In this document: piece by piece, positions 1 through 11,504 of the stretch | Position numbering within the stretch: position 1 is the stretch's first letter | How the letters are laid out: every line of letters starts with the position of its first letter | Translations under genes and position numbers: made by a program | DNA from: Enoplolaimus lenunculus | Lineage: Eukaryota; Nematoda; Enoplea; Enoplida; Thoracostomopsidae | DNA length: 64,000 nucleotides | Assembly: GCA_030248215.1 (NCBI GenBank) | Contig: JASANG010000777.1 | Coordinates: 62,001 to 126,000, forward strand | Direction: 5' to 3' | Notes under the pieces: generated by a model | Databases searched by the model: none | Told to the model about the DNA's origin: nothing | The model's input: the letters and a program-made list of their open reading frames with translations, nothing else

Positions 1-38
1 CGTAAATTATACGGTAACGTGGTCATTTGTGTTTCCAG

Positions 39-3000
39 TGATTTTAGCAGATACAACGATAAATGTTTGTGGCTTTTGGGCTAAATATAACGCGATGGGT
101 GTATTCTTTTCTGCACAGTATAGACTGGGGCAACAACACTTGTTAAAAGTGATCATACTCTGATTGGTTACACTTTTGGTTAAAAGTAGTTCAACGAAGT
201 TGACCTCGTATTAACCATAAAATTAAAATGGGCTGAACGAAATCACTGGATTTGGCAATATTGATTTTACTTTGTAAACAAAAATAGCTTGATATTTTAG
301 AAATATTGACTGTTTACAAAATTTGCATTCTTGCTTCAGTTGCGTAGCCAGTATTCTGCAAAAATTTTGATGGTAACGGGTTCTTCTGGTACCACAAGCT
401 GAAAAATTACTAAGAACCCCTCCTGGACAGAAATCTCAAAGGGTGTTTAGACTCTTAAAACTCTCCAAAGGTACGCCCTTACGGTCATGTTATGTCTTTG
501 TTGCTTCATTGTCTTTTCGTTATCCTATCGGCTTGCTTCAAACATTGTAGTTTGTATTTAACTTGTACGCTAATAAAGTGGTAGTATATAGAATACTTGT
601 CGAGAGTACAGTTTCTGTGTTACCTCAGTTTGGTTAGACAATCGGCATTTGATTCGTTTTACTTTAATATTCATCAGTGTAGATTTTAACAAATCAAGCG
701 GTTTTCCTTTGAAGAAAATTTGCTCGGTTGAAGGTTAACTTAAGTTTTAGAAAAAGTTTCCGTCAATTGAAAAGAATACTTTGCGCGAGGCAATAATATT
801 TACATGGATTCTTTGAAAATCGTACTACTTTTAGTATTTCATTATATTTTTAGATGGGAAGACGAAATATTGAAACGCAGCTGCTCAGATACGCCGGCAA
901 ATTTGCTTGGAAGTGGTGCTGACTCAGATCATTGTGGCAGCGGTGGTTCGAATGCCGGATGTGGCTCGGTGTCGTTGGCCGGATCCGGTTCCGCGTCTGG
1001 TGGTTCCGGTTCGCTGACTGGCTCGCGGCGTGGGACGAGTAGACGTTCGTTTAAGTTTATACGTCGCTCTTCTAAATCGTCGCAACAACAACATAATCGG
1101 ACTCCTTCACGGGAATCTCAGGATGGTTTTGATGGTAACTAAATTGCAGGGGTTAGGGCAGCATTTTAACAAATAATATCGAATGGGTGTTTTAAATATT
1201 TGGTTATTTATAAACAATTTTGCCATTTGAATTACTGTCCGGTTAGAACTTAGAACCCCAGGACAAAAACGGGACGACTGCTGAAACTTACCGGCTCAGT
1301 TCTCACTGGTATTTTAGGTTCTAACATTGAAATTTGAAATCAGTCGTTAATAAGCTCCGACCTGACAAGATAACCAGTGTTATCTTGTGGGGCGTAATAG
1401 TATATATCTCACCATATTCCTGTTATTCCCAAGGCTAAGTCTAACCTTCAGCGTAACTATAAGTCTATAACTAAGCCCAAGCCTTAGCATAAATAATAGC
1501 TTTAATCCTAGCCAACCCGGGATCGGCGGTTTCGGTCAATTTTGACCATCACCGAAAAAACAAAAATTTTCAAACAGCATTTACTGAATCCTCGACTTCT
1601 GGTCTTGGTTCCAAACCACCGAAACTCAAAAAACCGATACCTGCCAAATACCGAGATTTTCCGAGACGAGACTTCCATCCCTAACCCTAGCCACCTTTAT
1701 TTTATAGTACCCGGATGTCCGTTAAAGTAACATTGTCCAAACAAATACGTACATATTTCAACTGAACCCGGCGTTGCATAACCATAGAATAATGGAATAG
1801 GGTGGTTGTTAGTGTTAAAAGTACGTCGGCGTGTGACGTTAAGCTTTGTCACCAATACTTTGAGTACTTTAGTCCTTTTAAGGAAGAATTGTTTGTTACG
1901 TTGTGATATTTGAATGTAATCTAGTAGTAGATTTGAATTAAGTATCCGGCTGTGGCCGGATATTAGATTATCCGGCACCGGCTACGGCATTTTTGGTATC
2001 CGGTCGGACACTGATGTGTACGTATTTGTTTCAGCATCTTCTGTAGTTCTGGTCTCAATCGAAGATGGGACGTCTTCGTTGTATCAACGAGTGGAATGTT
2101 TAGATTGTAAGTATTTATAACATAACAGAGTTAAAGTTTTGACTGTTTTAAGACAATAAGCTAGATTTGCTTTCATTCAGTTAACGCGCGGCTTGGTTAG
2201 AAGTGACTTTTGAACAATAATATATATGAGTTGCGCCGTGGTATATTGTTTCTTTTTGATGACATTTGGCATTGTCCGACATTTTTAAGCGATTGCCGTA
2301 ACGGAGCCGAATACAAAATTACTGAATAATTATTGTTTCGTTGGCGGCGGAAATCTGGCATCCGCGTGGCAAGCATACTGCAACTCTAAGAAATATCTGA
2401 GATTTAAAATGCTTAGTGTAATGTTTTTTGCAGATTCGAAAAAGCGACCTGTACTGTTATTGGCTCCATTTGTTGGAAAAATAATCGAACGTTTGGTTCA
2501 AGATGATCCTTTGACGTGTGCACGCTGTGTTCCAGGTAAATTAATTTGAAATTGTTACAATTTTTCCTTGAACCGCATGTTTTTAGAAGGAACTGAGCTC
2601 TACTGATATCCGGTCACACCTTATTAGATAAACAGTATCACGCGCATTTAAGTAGTAAATGTCTTTTTTTAAGAATACTGTTTAGTCTGTGTAATGCGTC
2701 TTTTATGCAATGTAGTTTTTTTAATTTATCATAATAATATGAAGATTTATGTGAAAATTTGATCGATATTAGAATTTTAGGCTCTTGAACACCTTTTTCT
2801 AGATTTACATTTTAGCTCTAACTTAGAAATAATATTGTTTACCTACAGGTTAAGCTTAAGTATAAAAGTGCATGCGTTATCCTCAAGTGGGGGAAAGTGT
2901 ACGTGAACAGAATTACTTGTCGATGTTGCGATTCTGGAAGTTGATTTAAAAGTTGCTACAAAATTGTACATAGCCTAGATTTTGGGAACGGACTTAGGAC

Positions 3001-4726
3001 CACCGTTGTTCTGTTTTAGAAATAGTTAGAATGGAAGATGTGTGCAATATTGATCAGGATGTCTGCCGAGGGGTGTATCTGGATTATCGGAAACGGGACA
3101 AGTTGTATGAAGTAACCAAAATGAACGCTGTACATGATATAGTTAATCGAGTAGGTAAACTGTGTTAAGGTGGGGGCAACGCAAACTTTGTAGTAATGCC
3201 AGGTTAATGATTGCAAATTATTATTATTATTAATTCAGTTAACGGGGTAATATTTTACCTGATGACGCTTTTGGCAACTTTGCGCAAACTTTTATTGTAA
3301 ACGCTGCATTGAGTGCGATCGTGATTGCGTTCCAATCGAGACGCTTGTAGCGACTGTTGTTTGTCACTTGAATTGAATCGGGCGTGAACGCAAGCTAAAC
3401 TGCTCGCAATTGTGTCGATTATAATTGCGAGTACAACAGTCGTAACGTATATTTTACTACTTAAATTTTCAATCGCTCTTAAGTGCGATTAAGATTGCCT
3501 TTCGAAACGCGACCATGATAGTTGCGTGCATAGCAAAAGTCAATAGCAGTTACAATTTGTAACAAACGTAATTAATGGAATCGCTATTTCGGCACCATAA
3601 ATGTTGGCATTGAGTATGACTTCACAATAGCAGTGCACGCAGAACTGTCTACCGTGAATACACACATAATAGAGGCAAACACTTTTTTCAGAATATGGAC
3701 AAAGATTGATTTGCGGAATGAAAGTTTTAAAAATGTTCAAATTGTTTCAGCTCACACAAGATAGCAATGTATTAATACAAACCTGGCGAGTCTGTTGTAG
3801 GGTCTTCACTGTTTGCTTGATGTCGGGACGGACGCCTTTGAAAGACTGCACACTCAAGAACTGTATCCGATTGTGGTTTTGGTCAAGTTTAAGAATCCGA
3901 AACAAATCAGGTACATACTTACGAACGAATAAATCAATGAATGAATGAATAAATGAATGAATGAATGAATGAACGAATGAAAGAAAGAAAGAAAGAAAGA
4001 AAGAATGAATGAATGAATGTATGTATGTATGTATGTATGTATGCATGTATGTATGTATATATTGTATTGTCATGTAATAGGTTACATGATTTGATCCATC
4101 GATGGATGTACAAAACACTTCAAGATATCCTCCAGTTTAATTCGTTGTTTGGCTTCTCACTGTGGTTTCGGATTGAGACCGAGTTTAGCAGAAAACCAAG
4201 GTTTAATGGAACCAATATCGAGGCTCCGATCATTCGTACCTGTTGAAAACTAGTCAATTATGCTACAAACGTTTGGAAATACTAGTCTATTCATTTATTG
4301 CAAATAATACGTTTTCGAAATTGAGTATTTTTTAACTTTTACTAACAAATTGCCTATTTTTACACGTCTGAAAAGCTAAGCGCCACCGTCGCTGCCGCGT
4401 TTTGAACCCTCACTGATTACATTGTCACTGATTTTGTTCTTTTACAATTTCAGAGAACTCGGTGGTGATCAAATCAATTCGAAGACTGCAAAAGACGTTT
4501 ACGAACATTTCACGCAAATCGAAAGAGACTACAAATCCTATATTGCAGGTGAATTTTAATTAATATTATTTTTAGTTTCGATGATTGTGTTTTTCAGAAA
4601 TACATAGCTATAGCGTGTTCATTCACCAGTAATAGTGCAACTTCTGCAATGCGGACACCAAGTAATTACGGCGGTGCAAGGTGCTGGGCACTGAAGGATT
4701 TTCAACTTCAGTATGACGCACGTTGA
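39..4726 (+). CDS. DLG5: DLG5-type MAGUK scaffold, 3' part (SH3 end, hook, guanylate-kinase-like domain)
   Basis: Eight exons join in phase: 39-117, 854-1134, 2035-2106, 2434-2535, 3020-3150, 3801-3910, 4454-4548, 4608-4726, giving about 328 residues. The gene continues upstream of the window. Residues 1-26 look like the end of an SH3 domain (CGFWAKYNAMG). Residues 27-143 are a Gly/Ser-rich then basic hook (RRGTSRRSFKFIRRSSKSS) ending in LYQRVECLD. Residues 148-290 form a guanylate-kinase-like domain with RPVLLLAPFV, YLDYRKRDKLYEVT, LHCLLDV, FERLHTQELYPIVVLVKF and FTQIERDYKSYI, which match remembered DLG5 proteins better than ZO or DLG1. The nucleotide-binding P-loop GxxGxGK is absent, as expected for a MAGUK pseudokinase acting as a protein-binding scaffold at junctions and cortex. 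The last exon is uncertain: a better TTTTCAG acceptor at 4591-4597 would give a shorter tail ending at 4632. Family assignment is strong; exon 1 and the tail are less sure. Confidence 0.85.
1432..1520. repeat. degenerate TTAGGC/GCCTAA telomere-like cluster
   Basis: A run of imperfect GCCTAA-type hexamers (GGCTAAGTCTAACC, CTAAGCCCAAGCCTTAGC, AATCCTAGCC) lies in the second visible intron of the DLG5-like gene. The same signature recurs across the window. Confidence 0.5.
3925..4060. repeat. tetranucleotide microsatellites in a DLG5-like intron
   Basis: Three adjoining simple repeats lie in the intron between 3911 and 4453: GAAT/AATG units, then AAAG units, then ATGT units. Their join suggests expansion and interruption of one ancestral tetranucleotide tract. 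No function is implied. Confidence 0.85.
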
Positions 4727-4847
4727 ACCTGGTGTACGCATGATAATTGCCGAAGTTGTATAATTTTTGCCTGGTATTATACTTATCACCGATTTCATAG
4801 CCATCGGATTACAACTCTAGTGTCAGTCTAAGAGTGAAGTCATTGCA

Positions 4848-4853
4848 AATAAA
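4848..4853 (+). terminator. polyadenylation signal AATAAA of the DLG5-like gene
   Basis: This is a canonical AATAAA 122 bp after the predicted stop at 4726, and about 215 bp after the alternative stop at 4632. It is a reasonable 3' end signal for either tail. No cleavage evidence can be seen. Confidence 0.5.
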
Positions 4854-5606
4854 TTGTATCATTAATTTTGCAGTGTCAAGTACTTTGCAGTAATTTATCT
4901 AAAAATCATCATGTTGCGTCTGCAGAATATTACAATTTACAAATCTTTCCTGTTCGTGAACGAAATATGAGGTCGGTGTGTTTCTTTTTGTTTTAGCAAC
5001 AATTTGCCCGTTACAAATAAATATTGCATACATTTGCCTTCAAATTCGTGGCATAATTGAACAAGAACAAAGAAAAACACTGTGGATGTGTTCGAAAGCG
5101 CCAGTTTAACAGAATACTTTTGTAATAATTTTGCATTTAAATTATTTTGTGAAGTTTAATTCGTTAATTTATTATATAGTTTTATTGTGGTTTTGTCATC
5201 ACACAAGAATTGTGGTATAGTTGTACTGATGTTGCAACGCTGAAGGCAAGCGAGCCAAAATATTGTATTTACAATTCGTTGTGCGGTGCCATGCCACAAA
5301 TTCACGTGCGTTGACGTGTGATGCCGGACACCACTAGACGTCATTAGACATAAAGTATAGCGCCAACCTGAACGTGGATAATTTGATTAAGCGTGAAACG
5401 TTTGGGTAAGAGAAATTTTTTTGATTTCTTAAAAAATTCATGGGTATAATGACTGCCAGTAATTTTGTTTATTTGAGAGTGAACGGAAGTAGGACAAGGG
5501 TGTAATGAAATCTACAATCTTAATGGATTATGTATGATTTATTCAACGCGATCGTAATAGTATATAATATTATATAGTATAATGTGTGCAAAATCTGTGT
5601 TGTGAG

Positions 5607-6028
5607 CAGGATGCGGCCGGAATTCCGGTTCCGGCTCCGGCATTTTTGACCTTTCGCTTCCGGTTGAAGTAAATTTTTACCGGAATTAAAAATTCCGGTA
5701 TTAAATTTTGTTCGGTGGAAATTACGATATTTTACTAAAGGATGACGATAAAAATGAAATAGATTTCATTCGTATGGTATGTAAACCTGGACAATCGCCG
5801 AAAATAAACCATCGAAGGTAAATTGCATTTCCATGGATTACGAAAATCTAAAACACTGCAGATAAAGTGAATAGCTGTCTAAAACTAGGGTTATTTCACC
5901 AGTATTGTTGCTAAAAAAGAAATTTAAATTGCACTCTGAGGTGGCTTGTATTTTTCATTTTCCGGTTCGGTTTCCGATAATTTTTTCAAATTTCGGTTCC
6001 GGTAAATTGTAATTCCGGTTGCGCCCTG
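5607..6028. mobile_element. hAT-like MITE, family A, copy 1
   Basis: The 422-bp element starts CAGGATGCGGCCGGAATT and its other end, reverse-complemented, reads CAGGGCGCAACCGGAATT. It is flanked by a perfect 8-bp direct repeat GTTGTGAG (5599-5606 and 6029-6036). CAGGG-type termini and an 8-bp target duplication are hallmarks of the hAT superfamily. There is no coding capacity, so it is non-autonomous. The perfect duplication points to a fairly recent insertion. Confidence 0.88.
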
Positions 6029-6522
6029 GTTGTGAGCAATAACCTTGCCTTCTTATGTTGTGATACTGAATATATAATGTTTCTTATGCATTTTGTGTAT
6101 GCACTGTGTTTGTATATGTGCTATTGAAGAATGAAAAATGAATAAATTTAATTATAGTGGTACCTGTTACGTTTAGGGGCGTTTCATTTTTTCCGGGACT
6201 TAGGAGAGTTCGATTTTGTGGTTAAAGCTATCTAGGCCAGGCATAATTTCCAGCTACAGAAACAGCTCTGGAATCAGGATGGAGACTAAAGAAGAGTTCA
6301 CTGGGACGAAATGAATTGAAGTATTTTGACATTCCTTGTAGATTTGTTTATTGTTTTGTGGATGTTTGGTGTAGGGTGGCTATATTGCACTTCTTTTATT
6401 AAATAAAATTCATTTTTACTTTGCTTTTCTAGTATAATATCTGAAAATCCGTAAGTAGTAGTTCGTCTATTTAATTGATGTTATGCCGTATTGAGAAGCA
6501 AGTTACACTGTTTTAATGTCTA

Positions 6523-6946
6523 CACGCAAAATAAAATGTCTTGAAATTTCAAGACTGTCTACTTTCTGAAATTTTCAAGGCATTAATGTCTTGTATTTCA
6601 GACATTAATAGCCTTAAACAGCTCGGCTAGACGTTGGACGTATCTTCATAATTTCCAATGTTGAAGGCGACTTATCTGGCAAATCTTGTTTCTGAGACAT
6701 ATCTGAAAAATCAGCAACACATTTCAGATATCAGGAACACATTTTAGATATATTTGTCATATATTTCATACATATTTGTTTTGTATTTCAGAAATGTTTG
6801 TCTTAATCGTTTATGAAACACTCCTAAATTTAGGACATTTAACTATTAAAAATTTCAGACAGATTTCTGAAAATTTTCAAAAACTAGTGTTTTGCATTCA
6901 AGACTACATGTCTGGAGTCTAGATTAAGACGAAATGTTTTTGTGTG
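6523..6946. mobile_element. Tc1/mariner-like MITE with TA target duplication
   Basis: The 424-bp element has terminal inverted repeats CACGCAAAATAAAATGTCTT on the left and CACACAAAAACATTTCGTCT as the reverse complement of the right end. It is bounded by TA on both sides (6521-6522, 6947-6948). The interior is rich in AGACAT/ATGTCT palindromic pieces and has no open frame. A related, apparently truncated, inverted copy lies at 32736-33000. Confidence 0.7.
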
Positions 6947-7349
6947 TATACCAAAATATGATTTAATTGCATTATTCGTCCAACCATAACCATCGTTAGG
7001 CTAATGCTGGTGCTAACATTTGTTGCATAATATTTAATATGCGTTTAGTAAATTAATTTGCATTTCACTGGTGAGAGCTAAAGGGTGGTTGTCGAATAGG
7101 GTAATTATAAACACTACACAATATTGCGAAAACTTACTGAAGTTTGACATAGTTTACAGCTCATGGAGTAAGTTCAAATTGTGAAAGTTATTAAGACTAA
7201 AGGAATGACATTGGAAATTTTGTATCTTGAATACCACACAAACGCAAACCTAAGTTTACCATCAGTCGATACTATACTGACCCGTATAAAGAAGCTATGA
7301 CACCGATTTTGGCCCATGTACTGAAGAGGTTCCCCCAAATCTGCGGATA

Positions 7350-7502
7350 TTACTCATAAATTGGAATATTATCCGGGAAATCGGAATTTTGGAAAATTAG
7401 AATTCTGCCGGGAGCTTGCGGTTTTAGTGCAACCTATTTCGCTCGGGATATTGGGTTTATTACCTGGGTAATTGAGATTTGGCAAAATTCGGGTATTACC
7501 CG
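7350..7502. repeat. degenerate AAATTGGGAT satellite, outlying block (left part)
   Basis: The sequence is built from units like GGAAATTGGAATATTACCCGG, with one GTGCAACCTATTTCGCTCGG box. It is the same family as the large array at 11505-13345. The block was split by the hAT-like MITE at 7503-7869 and resumes at 7870-8057. Confidence 0.75.
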
Positions 7503-7869
7503 CAGGGGGGAACTGTTCCGGTACTAAATACGGTGTTTTTCACCGAAATAGTCCGTTATTTGCGGTATTGAACATTTTTCTCGTTCGAAAATTTAAGAAA
7601 AATTGCCATGTTATTTTAACTTACTTTTCTATAATTGTCTGAGCGTGTACTGTTAAAATTTTCGGTTCGAGTCGTACTCCATAATTTATCATGTTTCCAA
7701 CTACTGCATTTGTTTTAGGATTTTGGCATTCTAAATAACATGTTTACATCATTAAAACTGATGAAATAGCTTTAAAATGAATTTTTCGGTATCAAGTATT
7801 TTTTGTTTTCCGGTTCCGATATATTTTAACTTTGCAGTTCCTGTATTTTATAATTCCGGCTGCACCTTG
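7503..7869. mobile_element. hAT-like MITE, family A, copy 2
   Basis: The 367-bp element begins CAGGGGGGAACTGTTCCGG and ends TTCCGGCTGCACCTTG. The flanking 8-mers ATTACCCG (7495-7502) and ATTGCCCG (7870-7877) match at 7 of 8 positions. The interior aligns in reverse orientation with the copy at 43785-44174 around a stretch with GATAAATTATGA and GGCATTC. It inserted into the AAATTGGGAT satellite. Confidence 0.82.
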
Positions 7870-8057
7870 ATTGCCCGGGAAATTGGGCGTTTGGGAAACT
7901 AGGATTCTGCCGGAAATTGCTATTTCTAGTGCAACCTTTTTCGCTTGGGATTTCGGAAAATTGGGATATTATCCGGTAAATTGGGATTTTTGAAAATTAG
8001 GATATTATCAGGCAAGTTGGGATTTTGGGAAATCCGGATATTATCAGGCAATTTGGG
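7870..8057. repeat. degenerate AAATTGGGAT satellite, outlying block (right part)
   Basis: Satellite units continue after the MITE, including one TGCAACCTTTTTCGCTTGGG box near 7932. The block ends where the foldback element starts at 8058. Confidence 0.75.
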
Positions 8058-8955
8058 ACTAGAAAAAAATGCTCAGCACTTGAGCAAAAAGGATATGCTT
8101 CATATTCCTATTAAAAGTATGGTAAACTAGATCAGCACATTTGCTTGATGTAACCTGGAAAAGTATTGAGAAACAATAGCGGCCAAAATCATGTTAATTA
8201 TTAATTTTTCTGAAACATCTTGCGGACAGCAAATCTATTTCTAACATTGAAGTTTTTGACAGGATTTGTTAGGAATTTTCAAAAATTCCTTAGGGTCGCA
8301 GAGACATGGCTGAGGTATACTACTCTTTGATTTTGCAAGTTAATCGATGTTGCCAGAATACGGTGCTATTTGTGAGCTTCTATAGTCGTGACTATGCAGT
8401 GAAACAGATAAATAACTCGGGTGGGAAATGAGCATTTATATTATTTGTCACAAAGGTAAAAAATCGAGTAAACTCAAGTCACTTATAAGTGGAGCCTTTT
8501 TAAAGCATCAATTGCGATTCGTTTTGTGACGTCTGTTTAAGAAAGTATCTAACAAAATTGGTCATCAAAACTCTAACAGCCATTATGTCGCCACACAATG
8601 CTCTTATGAAATTCAATTAACTATGGTAATACAACGCCATAGGTAAATTTAATACGTTTTGTAGAGAACTTCAATATACATTCATGAATTCCAAGCTAAA
8701 TCTGTCTACATTTCAGAAATAATTTCGCTTTGCATTCAAGAAAAGCATCTGTTTCTTACAAAAAATATTACAGAAATTTCGCTGTCCGCAATATGTTTCA
8801 GAAAAATTAATAATTAACATGATTTTGGCCGCTATTGTTTCTCAATACTTTTCCAGGTTACATCAAGCGAATGTGCTGATCTAGTTTACCATACTTTTAA
8901 TAGGAATATGAAGCATATCCCTTTTTGCTCAAGTGCTGAGCATTTTTTTTCTAGT
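8058..8955. mobile_element. foldback element with ~173-bp near-perfect inverted arms
   Basis: The left arm 8058-8230 (starting ACTAGAAAAAAATGCTCAGC, ending TTGCGGACAGC) is the almost exact reverse complement of 8781-8955. The spacer is about 550 bp and contains no convincing gene. High arm identity implies recent origin or gene conversion between the arms. No clear target duplication was seen. Confidence 0.85.
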
Positions 8956-9069
8956 TTCAACCGCTTTACCAAGCTGCTGCATTAATCCACCAATCCAGGT
9001 TATGAAAAATGAGAGGACTGATTAAACTAAATACTGAGTTTAAATAGATAGCTTGGTTGAAAGAAACTA

Positions 9070-11210
9070 TTGTCATGGCAACAAGCGCCTAATCAAAGTA
9101 TTTGTATGAAACCAAGAGTTGGGACGAAGCAAACGATGGGGGTGACATCGTCCGTTGCGGCGAAGCTAACCATTTGTGTGAAACCAACCCTTGGGCTGAA
9201 ACCGACCGTTGAGGTGAAACCAGCCGTGTGGGTGAAACCAACCTCTGGGGCAAAATTAACCGCTGGGGTGAAACGAACTCTTGGGCAAAACCAACCGTTG
9301 AGGTTAAACCAACCGTTGGGGTGAAACCAATAGTTGGGGTGAAACCAACCGTTGGGGTGAAACCAACCGTTGGGGTGAAATCAACCGTTGGGTGAAATGA
9401 ACCGTTGGGCTGAAACCAACCGTTGGGTTGAAACCAACCGTTAGGGTGAAACCAACCGTTGGGGTGAAACCGACCGTTGGGATGAAACCGACCGTTGGGG
9501 TGAAACCAATGGTTAGGGTGAATCCAACCGTTGGGGTCAACCGTCGGGGTAAAACCAACCATTTGCCTGAAAGCAACCGTTGAGGTGAAACCAACCGTTG
9601 CGATGAAAACGACCGTTGGTGTGAGACCAACCATTTGGGTAAAACAACCGTTAGGATGAAACCAATCGTTGGGGTGAAACCAATCGTTGGAGTGAAACCA
9701 ACCGTTGGGGTGAAGCCCACCGTTGGAGTAAAACCAACCGTTGGTGTGAAACCAACCGTTGAGGTGAATCCAACCGTTGGGGTGAAACCAACCGTTGGGG
9801 GTGAAGCCAACTGTTGAAGTGAAACCAACCGTTGACGTGAAGCCAACCGCTGACGTGAAACCAACCGTTGACGTGAAACCAACCGTTGGTGTGAAACCGA
9901 CCGTTGGGGTGAAACCAACCGTTGGGGTGAAGCCAACCGTTGAGGTGAAGCCAACCGTTGAGGTGAAGCCAACCGTTGAGGGGAAACCAACCGTTGGGTC
10001 AAAACCGATCGCTGGGGTGAAACCAACCGTTGGGGTAAAACTAACCGTTGGGGTGAAACCAACCGTTGGGGTGAAACCGACTGTTACGGTGAAACCAACC
10101 GTTGGGGTGAAACCAACCGTTGGGGTGAAGCCAACCGTTGAGGTGAAGCCAACCGTTGAGGTGAAGCCAACCGTTGAGGTGAAACCAACCGTTGGGGTAA
10201 AGCCAACCGTTGGGGTGAAACCAACCGTTGTGATGAAACCAATCGTTGGGGTGAAACCGACCGTTAGGATGAAACCAACCGTTGGGGTAAAACTAACCGT
10301 TGGGGTGAAACCAACCGTTGGGGTGAAACCGACTGTTACGGTGAAACCAACCGTTGGGGCGAAACCAACCGTTGGGGTGAAGCCAACCGTTGAGGTGAAG
10401 CCAACCGTTGAGGTGAAGCCAACCGTTGAGGTGAAACCAACCGTTGGGGTAAAACCAACCGTTGGGGTGAAACCAACCGTTGTGGTGAAACCAATCGTTG
10501 GGGTGAAACCGACCGTTAGGATGAAACCAATCGTTGGGGTGAAACCAATCGTTGGAGTGAAACCAACCTTTGGGGTGAAGCCTACCGTTGGGGTGAATCC
10601 AACCGTTGGTGTGAAACCAACCGTTGAGGTGAATCCAACCGTTGAGGTGAAACCAACCGTTGGGGTGAAGCTAATTGTTGGGGTGAATCCAACCGCTGAG
10701 GTGAAACCAACTGTAGAGGTGAAACCAATCGTTGGAGTAAAACCGATCATTGGTGTAAAACCAACCGTTGGGGTAAAACCAACCGTTGGGGTGAAACCGA
10801 CCGTTGGGGTAAAACCAACCGTTGGGGCAAAACCAACCGTTGGGGCAAAACCAACCGTTGGGGTGAAACCAAGCTTTGGGGTAAAACCAACCGTTGGGGT
10901 GGAACCGACTGTTGGGGTGAAACCATCCGTTGGGGTGAAACCATCCGTTGGGGTGAAGCCAACCGTTGGGGTGAAACCAACCGTTGAGCTGAAACCAACC
11001 GTTGGGGAAAACCAACCGTTGAGGTGAAACCAACCGTTGGGGCAAAACCAACCGTTGAGCTGAAACCAACCGTTGAGGTGAAACCAACCGTTGTGGTGAA
11101 ACCAACCGTTGGGGTGAAACCAACCGTTGGGGTGAAACCGACTGTTGGGGTGAAACCGACTGTTGGGGTGAAACAAACCGTTGGGGTGAAACCAACCGTA
11201 AACTCTATAA
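9070..11210. repeat. 18-bp minisatellite, unit GTGAAACCAACCGTTGGG
   Basis: About 118 imperfect tandem copies of an 18-bp unit, degenerate at the left edge (9070-9290) and homogeneous after that. A higher-order period of 252 bp (14 units) is visible: the variant block starting GGGGTAAAACTAACC recurs at 10032 and 10284 with the same series of variant units. Because 18 is a multiple of 3, the array is open for hundreds of codons: VKPTVG repeats on the plus strand, and all three frames (PNGWFH, PTVGFT, QRLVSP) on the minus strand. The array ends abruptly before 11215 (AACTCTATAAAGTGG). Confidence 0.95.
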
Positions 11211-11504
11211 AGTGGTATAAAGTGGTGAAAGTTATAATCGTAAAATTACATAGCTAACGTGTAAAAAGTGTTGAACCAAAATGAAAAATTTCGTGCACTT
11301 TCTGTAAGGAGTTTTTTGACCGTAACTATTGAAGACCACACTGGTTTGCAAAATCCTTTGGCACAAATATTCCCTACGTACCAGGATACCAGTGTACAAA
11401 ATTTAAACGATACAGGTCTGATATTACTTGAGCATCAACATGCGAACTAAACTGAAAATACGCGCTTGAGATGCGCGAATCATATATATGAACACTATCG
11501 TGTT

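Noticed and set aside
3747-4118. 123-codon minus-strand frame rich in IHSF repeats
   Set aside because: It is a translation of the tetranucleotide microsatellites in a DLG5-like intron.
9089-11195. Very long open frames on both strands (695 codons minus, 410 codons plus)
   Set aside because: They are by-products of an 18-bp repeat whose unit lacks stops in several frames. There is no conserved domain, no splice-supported neighbour, and several overlapping frames are equally open.
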